Shown piece after piece: positions 7,106-11,759 of a stretch of DNA of 11,759 nucleotides (within the stretch, counting starts at the first letter, position 1; the number at the start of each line of letters is the position of its first letter). The notes beneath the pieces were generated by a model. The model did no database searches. It worked only from the letters and a program-made list of their open reading frames with translations, and had not been told where the DNA came from. This DNA is from Sulfuriferula sp. Lineage in GTDB: Bacteria; Pseudomonadota; Gammaproteobacteria; Burkholderiales; Sulfuriferulaceae. The position numbers and the translations under genes are program-made. Where the stretch lies: contig DAICZK010000004.1 in the NCBI GenBank assembly GCA_027311185.1, forward strand, positions 1-11,759, given 5' to 3'.

Positions 7106-7330
7106 TTATTCGGGAGACGTTGCGGTAATCATTTTGTAGACCAGCGCGATCATGACGCTGCTCAGCGGTGCCCACATGCACAGCCACCAGTAGAGGAAAG
7201 GAATGCCGAACAGCGTCGGTTCGACGCGATTATAAAAAGGCACGACGAGCACCGCGACGCAGGGAATGGCCAGCAGAACTATTTGCAGCGGCCCAAGTTT
7301 GCGAACGGGGGCGGGAACGATGTGTTTCAT
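7106..7330 (-). CDS. DUF3311 small membrane protein, symporter partner
   Basis: This 74-residue protein has two predicted membrane helices (about 17-32 and 44-64). The region between them (VPFYNRVEPTLFGIPFLYWW) is the characteristic DUF3311 pattern. Members of the family are found directly upstream of SSS-type symporters, as YhjC is beside YhjB in Bacillus subtilis, and are presumed to be an accessory subunit; the role is not established to my knowledge. A GAGAGA (7338-7343) stands seven bases before the ATG as ribosome binding site. It is the first gene of a two-gene unit with the symporter, the stop and next start being only 5 bp apart. Confidence 0.88.
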   Translation of the reverse strand: MKHIVPAPVRKLGPLQIVLLAIPCVAVLVVPFYNRVEPTLFGIPFLYWWLCMWAPLSSVMIALVYKMITATSPE

Positions 7331-7558
7331 GTCGGTCTCTCGGCGTTTTTTCAGATTGCGTTTAAGGACGTAGAAGCCATAAATTCAGGCTACCACGTTG
7401 CAGGCAAGCGTTTTGTTGTTGATGGCTGACCGGTTTCTGCGCGCGGTTGGGTTTTTTGTCGCGCAGATTGGATTGTAATAAATTATGCCGGCTCTGCAAA
7501 CAGGAATTTACGCGCATGCGTGAATCGAGCGACCGCTACCAGATAAACTCTGTTTTGT

Positions 7559-7588
7559 TTGACGGTAATAGTCTTACAGTGTTACTGT
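7559..7588 (+). promoter_or_regulatory. Candidate promoter for the glucan synthase gene
   Basis: TTGACG (7559-7564, five of six to the -35 consensus) is followed after 18 bp by TACTGT (7583-7588), which keeps the conserved T, A and final T of a -10 box. The putative -10 overlaps the right arm of the inverted repeat at 7574-7590. Transcription would start near 7595, giving a leader of about 120 bases. The -10 is weak, so this is tentative. Confidence 0.3.
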
Positions 7589-7590
7589 GA
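7574..7590. repeat. Short inverted repeat over the candidate promoter
   Basis: TTACAGT and ACTGTGA flank a GTT centre, pairing at six of seven positions. Its location across the candidate -10 box of the glucan synthase gene fits a regulator binding site. No matching regulator is encoded next to it in this window, and a match this short can arise by chance. Confidence 0.3.
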
Positions 7591-7717
7591 AAACATGGAT
7601 ATGGATTTTTTGTGCCCCATTTGCCCTCGTAGAAATTTTCTGGAGTAGCCTGCCCCGAGATATGTTTACGTTGGTTTCCCGCCAAATCCTGGCTCATTCC
7701 TGATTACGGAGAATTGC

Positions 7718-8221
7718 TTGAAATTTGATTGGACGCTACGTTTCCTTGATCCTGCAGCAGCGATGTCGACCACTTTTCGCCAGTTCGAGGAGACGATACG
7801 CGCTGAAATTTTCAGTGTCGAGCGTATCGAGCATTACGCGGAAACGCTCGCTGCCGAACAACGCGTTACTCAACGACCCTCCAGGGGACGTAAACTCGCT
7901 CCCCGGGTGGAACAAAATGGTCGCGTGCTGTTGGCGTCCTATCGCGAAATCGCGGAGGCAATCCGTCTGCAGCGCGCGATTACGCCGGCAGCCGAATGGC
8001 TGGTCGATAATTTTTACATCGTCGACGAACAACTGCGCGACATTCGCGATCATTTGCCGCGCAAATATTACAATGAATTGCCCAAGCTTGCGGGCGGTGC
8101 CCTGGCCGGATTCCCGCGTATTTACGGCATGATGTGGGATTGGTCGCGCATACCTACAGTCGGTTCGATCCCGAGTTGTTGCTACGCTACGTGCGCGCCT
8201 ATCAACGGGTGCAGCCATTGA
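7718..8221 (+). CDS. N-terminal fragment of cyclic beta-1,2-glucan synthase, cut off by a frameshift
   Basis: The frame starts at a TTG with a good ribosome binding site (GGAGA at 7708-7712). An ATG 45 bases later (7763) is a less likely start because it lacks one. Residues 1-141, up to Asp141 (codon 8138-8140), match the N-terminus expected of NdvB-like glucan synthases: IRAEIFSVERIEHYAETLA, then ITPAAEWLVDNFYIVDEQLR and YYNELPKLAGGALAGFPRIYG. After Asp141 the frame yields 26 unrelated residues and stops at 8219-8221. The true continuation (LVAHTYSRFDPELL) is found in the frame one base back, starting with codon 8140-8142. This entry is therefore not a complete protein by itself, and the last 26 residues are probably not natural. 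It shows the real N-terminus of the large gene described in the next entry. Confidence 0.8.
   Translation: MKFDWTLRFLDPAAAMSTTFRQFEETIRAEIFSVERIEHYAETLAAEQRVTQRPSRGRKLAPRVEQNGRVLLASYREIAEAIRLQRAITPAAEWLVDNFYIVDEQLRDIRDHLPRKYYNELPKLAGGALAGFPRIYGMMWDWSRIPTVGSIPSCCYATCAPINGCSH
8138..8145 (+). other. Frameshift site in the glucan synthase gene
   Basis: The bases GATTGGTC are read GAT TGG in the upstream frame, while family likeness calls for Asp-Leu-Val (GAT TTG GTC). The simplest explanation is one missing T in a run of three. The context is not a slippery heptamer (no X XXY YYZ pattern), so programmed -1 frameshifting is unlikely. The T run is too short for efficient slipped-strand phase variation. 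Confidence 0.85.
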
Positions 8222-11200
8222 CGATCGGCGAATTATGGGCGGTGGCGATTACGCTGCGCGTCGTGCTGGTGGAGAATTTGCGGCGTCTGAGCGTGCGCAT
8301 CGTGGGCTCGCAGATGGCGCGCAAGGAGGCCGACGACCTGGCTGATGCGGCGCTAGGCCTGGAAGGCGTGGGCGCGGGGCAGCTGAAGGATCTGGGAGAG
8401 GAAACCTTGCTTCCCGCCTTTGCGGTACAACTGGTGCAACGGTTGCGCTATCAGGATTCGCAGGTGACTCCGGCGCTCAAGTGGCTGGACGAGCGACTGC
8501 AAGCGCAGGGCACCACTGCCGAAGAAATCGTGTTGATTGAGCATAACGCCCAGGCGTCGGCAAATGTGTCGGTGCGAAATATTATTACCAGTATGCGGCT
8601 TATTTCAGCCTTCGACTGGGAGAGTTTCGTCGAGCAGGTGAGTCTGGTCAACGCAATTCTCGGTGCGAGTCCGGGCTACAATGCAATGGACTTTACCACT
8701 CGTGACCGCTATCGCCACGGCATTGAGGATCTGGCGCGAGGCTCTGGGCTGGCGGAAATGGAAGTCGCCCAACGGGTGCTGGACAAAGTCAACCGTCTGC
8801 GCGCCCTGCCGGTCGAGCCCGATGTGGCCGCCAATCCGGCGCCACTCGATCCTGGCTATTACCTGATTTCGCGCGGTCGGCTCGAATTCGAGCGCGAAAT
8901 CGGCTTCAGGTCGACCTTGCGTCAGCAGTTGATGCGCAGGTATGTTGCGCGCGCCGCGCTGGCTTATGTCGGCTCGATAGCTCTGCTCGGTCTGGCGATC
9001 TTGTGGTGGCCGGCCGAAGCGGCGTGGCGCGCGGGTAGCAGTGGTGTCGTGGTTGCCGCGTTGGCCTTTTTAGGCGCGTTTCCGGCGCTGGAAGTAGCCG
9101 TGGCGCTGATCAACCGGGCGGTGCCCAAGCTCACTGAGCCGCGTCATTTACCGAGGCTGAAGTTGCAGGACGGGGTGCCCGATTGGGCTCGGACTTTCGT
9201 TGTCGTTCCGACGCTGCTGGGCGGTGAGAGCGATATTCGGGAACAGATCTCCAGTCTGGAAATTCAATATCTGTCCAACCCCGACGGCGAAGTTTATTTC
9301 GCGCTGGTGTCGGACTGGTATGACGCGGACAGCGAATCGTTGCCGGGCGAGGCTGAGCTATTGGTCTATGCGCATGCGGCCATCGCCGCATTGAACCGCG
9401 AGCACGGCGCAACCCCGGCAGGGTATCCCCGTTTTTACCTGTTCCATCGGCAAAGACAATGGAACCCGGGCGAACAGAAATGGATGGGCTGGGAGCGAAA
9501 ACGCGGCAAATTGCACGAGTTTAATCGATTGCTGCGCGGTGTTGCGGGGACTTCATTCGTTTTCGGCGATCATTTACCGCTGCGCGTGGCCGATAATGTG
9601 CGTTATGTCATTACGCTGGACGCCGATACGAAGCTGCCCAAAGGCGCCGTGACCCAAATGGTTGGAGCGATGGCGCACCCGCTTAATCGACCTCGTTTCG
9701 ATCATGAGTTACAGCGGGTAACGCAAGGTTACGGCATCATGCAGCCGCGCGTCACGCCCAGCCTGCCTACTCGTCGCGAAAGCACGATTTTTCAGCGCCT
9801 GTTTAGTGGGCCCTGCGGTATCGACCCTTATGCGGCAGCCGTTTCAGACGTCTATCAGGATCTGTTCGGCGAGGGCAGTTATACCGGAAAAGGTATTTAC
9901 GACATCGACATTTTCGAAGCCGCTCTGGTCGGCCGCGTTCCCGAGAACAGTCTGTTGAGTCATGATCTGTTCGAGGGGGTGTTCGCGCGCACCGGGTTTC
10001 TCAGCGATGTCGAGGTGTTCGAGGAGTTTCCGTCGCATCTGACCGTCGCCCTGTCGCGCGCGCACCGCTGGGCGCGCGGCGATTGGCAGCTGCTGCCCTG
10101 GCTTTTCAAAGCCAGCAGTCTGCAGATTCCGGCTATAGGACGCTGGAAAATGGTCGACAATTTGCGCCGCAGCCTGACCGCACCGGCAGCCGTCGCGCTA
10201 TTGGCAACCAGCTGGATGGTCGTAGGCGCCGCGCCGCTGGCGTGGATGGCGCTCGTGCTTGCCGGTCTCGCGGTGCCAGCGCTATTGCCGTTTGCAATTG
10301 CTCTGGTGCCGACTCGGGTCGGCATCGCGAAACGCAGTTATCTCGACGGTTTGCTGCGGGATTTTATTCTAGGCTGGTCTACCGTTGGGACTTCGCTGAT
10401 GCTGCTCGCGCAGCAGGCGTGGGCAATGTCGGACGCGATTTTACGCACCCTGTGGCGGCTTTTGGTGAGCAGGCGCCACCTGCTGGAATGGACTACCGCG
10501 GCGCAAGCTAAAACGCAGGCGGTTCTTGGTCGGTACGGTTTTTTCCGGGCCATGCGTGGCGGACTTGTGCTGACGCTGGGAATCGGTCTGGCGCTGGCTT
10601 TTTTTAATCCAAGCGGATTTGAATTCGCACTGCCTTTGCTTCTGCTCTGGAGCGTAGCGCCTTTGCTCGCGCGCCGGATTTCGCTGCCGCCGCCGTTGCC
10701 GCAAATCGAGCCGTTGTCGGAGCAGGCGCTGCTTGTACTGCGCTTGACAGCAAGACGGACCTGGCGGTTTTTCGCCACTTTCGTCAGCGCGGCGGATAAT
10801 TACTTGCCACCAGATAATTTTCAGGAATATCCCAGTCCGGTCATCGCGCATCGCAGCTCGCCAACCAATTTCGGTTTGTATCTGCTCTCGGTCGTCGCGG
10901 CGCGCGATTTCGGCTGGCTCGGCGTCAGCGATATGGTGCAGCGCATCGAGCAGACGCAGGACAGCCTGGATAGGCTGGAGCGTTTCCGCGGACATTTCTA
11001 CAACTGGTATGAGACGACCGATCTGCGCGCGCTGGAGCCGAAGTATATTTCTTCCGTCGATAGTGGCAATCTGGCCGGACACCTGATCGCGCTCGCGCAA
11101 GCGTGTACCGATATTGCCGAGCGGCCCCTGTTTCATCTAGATGATTTGCAGGGTATCCGCGACAGCCTGTATTTGCTTCACGCCAGCGCCGCCAGTCTCA

Positions 11201-11759
11201 AGGAAGACAAGCGCAGCGAAATCGTCAGCCTGGCGGGTTTGAACGAAGCGGCCGACAAACTCGCAGAGCTTACGCGGGAGCAGCCCCAGCAGGTCGGCGA
11301 CTGGATTGCGAATTATGCCGCTTTGCTAGCGCACGCCGATACTCTTGCCGATATCAGCATTACCATCGCCGCGCAACGCGACGAATCCGGGTCGGAACTG
11401 GTCGCGTGGGCGGAAGCGGTGCGTTTCGACATCGGCAGCCATACCAAGGATGTTGCTCGGTTTTTATCCTGGGCGACGCTGATCCATACCGCGGTCACCG
11501 CCGTCAGGCCGGATGAGGCACAACCGGTCCGGCACCAGCTGGCGACTCGTCTCTCCGCGTTATTAGCGGCGCCGCCGTCGTTGGCGGGGCTACCCGGTCT
11601 GTGCCGGACAGGGCTGGAAATCGTCGCGCAATGGCAGGCTTTGCCGAACCACGATGACGACGCGGACTGTTTGCGCCGCCTGGGCGTCGAGTTCAACGCT
11701 GCCGACGTTGCCGCGAGCGATTTGCTGCAACGCTTGCAGCGGATTGCAGATCGCGCCAG
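8140..11759 (+). CDS. ndvB: Cyclic beta-1,2-glucan synthase (NdvB/GT84 type), main part, runs off right edge
   Basis: From 8140 to the window end one frame is open for over 1200 codons; with the N-terminal fragment about 1347 residues are present of an expected ~2800. Numbering the joined protein, two membrane helices lie about 412-432 and 443-463. The GT84 glycosyltransferase domain follows, with the ALVSDWYDAD stretch, the nucleotide-sugar/metal motif ITLDADTK (632-639), GSYTGKGIYDIDIFE, LLSHDLFEG and RAHRWARGDWQ (781-791, counterpart of the QxxRW motif). More helices are at about 820-866, 880-905 and 949-990. From about 1000 the hydrolase-like region begins (SPTNFGLYLLS, HFYNWYETTDL, YISSVDSGNLAGH). 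The glycoamylase-like and GH94 phosphorylase parts would lie beyond the edge. The enzyme polymerises UDP-glucose at the inner membrane into periplasmic cyclic glucans involved in osmotic adaptation and host or surface interaction. The motifs are intact, so the upstream frameshift is either recent or an error. Symbol assigned by family likeness only. Confidence 0.88.
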   Translation, partial: MVAHTYSRFDPELLLRYVRAYQRVQPLTIGELWAVAITLRVVLVENLRRLSVRIVGSQMARKEADDLADAALGLEGVGAGQLKDLGEETLLPAFAVQLVQRLRYQDSQVTPALKWLDERLQAQGTTAEEIVLIEHNAQASANVSVRNIITSMRLISAFDWESFVEQVSLVNAILGASPGYNAMDFTTRDRYRHGIEDLARGSGLAEMEVAQRVLDKVNRLRALPVEPDVAANPAPLDPGYYLISRGRLEFEREIGFRSTLRQQLMRRYVARAALAYVGSIALLGLAILWWPAEAAWRAGSSGVVVAALAFLGAFPALEVAVALINRAVPKLTEPRHLPRLKLQDGVPDWARTFVVVPTLLGGESDIREQISSLEIQYLSNPDGEVYFALVSDWYDADSESLPGEAELLVYAHAAIAALNREHGATPAGYPRFYLFHRQRQWNPGEQKWMGWERKRGKLHEFNRLLRGVAGTSFVFGDHLPLRVADNVRYVITLDADTKLPKGAVTQMVGAMAHPLNRPRFDHELQRVTQGYGIMQPRVTPSLPTRRESTIFQRLFSGPCGIDPYAAAVSDVYQDLFGEGSYTGKGIYDIDIFEAALVGRVPENSLLSHDLFEGVFARTGFLSDVEVFEEFPSHLTVALSRAHRWARGDWQLLPWLFKASSLQIPAIGRWKMVDNLRRSLTAPAAVALLATSWMVVGAAPLAWMALVLAGLAVPALLPFAIALVPTRVGIAKRSYLDGLLRDFILGWSTVGTSLMLLAQQAWAMSDAILRTLWRLLVSRRHLLEWTTAAQAKTQAVLGRYGFFRAMRGGLVLTLGIGLALAFFNPSGFEFALPLLLLWSVAPLLARRISLPPPLPQIEPLSEQALLVLRLTARRTWRFFATFVSAADNYLPPDNFQEYPSPVIAHRSSPTNFGLYLLSVVAARDFGWLGVSDMVQRIEQTQDSLDRLERFRGHFYNWYETTDLRALEPKYISSVDSGNLAGHLIALAQACTDIAERPLFHLDDLQGIRDSLYLLHASAASLKEDKRSEIVSLAGLNEAADKLAELTREQPQQVGDWIANYAALLAHADTLADISITIAAQRDESGSELVAWAEAVRFDIGSHTKDVARFLSWATLIHTAVTAVRPDEAQPVRHQLATRLSALLAAPPSLAGLPGLCRTGLEIVAQWQALPNHDDDADCLRRLGVEFNAADVAASDLLQRLQRIADRA

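Larger units (their letters stand above)
7331..7717. other. 387-bp divergent intergenic region
   Basis: This region separates the minus-strand DUF3311-symporter unit from the plus-strand glucan synthase and must hold both promoters. I see no convincing gene in it. Notable items are a 7-bp inverted repeat (CTGCGCG at 7437-7443 with CGCGCAG at 7460-7466) enclosing a 16-base loop with a T run, a second short inverted repeat at 7574-7590, and a candidate plus-strand promoter at 7559-7588. For the minus strand only weak matches were found (TTGCCT at 7402-7407 and TTTATG at 7378-7383, 18 bp apart). Confidence 0.6.

Noticed and set aside
7101..7187. A 29-residue N-terminal extension of the symporter starting at 7187
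   Set aside because: It is polar, has no family likeness and overlaps the DUF3311 gene. The ATG at 7100 gives a normal first membrane helix.
7437..7466. Inverted repeat CTGCGCG/CGCGCAG as a rho-independent terminator
   Set aside because: The stem is only 7 bp with a 16-base loop, and the T run is inside the loop rather than after the stem. No gene ends here; both neighbours start at this region.
7595..7648. A 17-codon open frame (MDMDFLCPICPRNFLE) upstream of the glucan synthase as a leader peptide
   Set aside because: It has no ribosome binding site, no run of regulatory codons and no attenuator-like hairpins following it. Two ATGs in a short AT-rich stretch can arise by chance.
8131..8145. 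Programmed -1 ribosomal frameshift in the glucan synthase gene
   Set aside because: There is no slippery heptamer at the junction. The family is known as a single-frame gene, so a missing base is a simpler explanation.

Overview
The window looks like chromosomal DNA of a Gram-negative proteobacterium, most likely a betaproteobacterium. That is an inference from the protein families present (an Aas-type phospholipid repair enzyme close to the Escherichia coli protein, a cyclic beta-1,2-glucan synthase, and an ACP plus COG4648-type membrane protein pair as seen in aryl-polyene-like clusters) and from the moderately GC-rich coding sequence. No tRNA, rRNA, insertion sequence, CRISPR array or phage gene was seen. 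Most genes here serve the cell envelope.

Layout. (1) Positions 1-708, minus strand: the first two genes of an operon running off the left edge, a small acyl carrier protein followed, with overlapping stop and start, by a COG4648-type membrane protein. Together they resemble the start of an aryl polyene/fatty-acid-like biosynthetic cluster. (2) 915-1301, plus: a small glutaredoxin-like protein with a hydrophobic N-terminus and a CPFC active site. (3) 1331-1975, minus: a TetR-family repressor with a WHG-type C-terminal domain, divergent from (4) 2075-5509, plus: a 1144-residue natural fusion of LplT (lysophospholipid flippase) and Aas (PlsC acyltransferase plus acyl-ACP synthetase). The 99-bp gap between them carries two near-identical palindromes with centres 22 bp apart, the probable TetR operators. 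(5) 5562-7330, minus: a two-gene unit of a DUF3311 small membrane protein and a sodium:solute symporter of the monocarboxylate-permease type. (6) 7331-7717: a long divergent intergenic region. (7) 7718 to the right edge, plus: the first ~1347 residues of a giant cyclic beta-1,2-glucan synthase (NdvB/GT84 type).

The glucan synthase is split by a single-base frameshift near 8140. The first 141 residues are in one frame and about 1200 further codons, with all expected glycosyltransferase motifs, are in another. The break looks like one T missing from a GATTTGG context. Its cause (sequencing error, recent mutation or phase variation) cannot be decided from this window.

How the genes may work together: LplT-Aas would recover lysophospholipids at the inner membrane, and its expression is probably controlled by the divergent TetR protein, perhaps in response to a fatty-acyl or membrane-active ligand. 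The ACP operon and the glucan synthase contribute envelope lipids and periplasmic glucans. Nothing seen amounts to a clearly new system. The best points for a second look are the twin-operator control of the LplT-Aas fusion, the frameshift in the glucan synthase, and the apparently leaderless ACP promoter.
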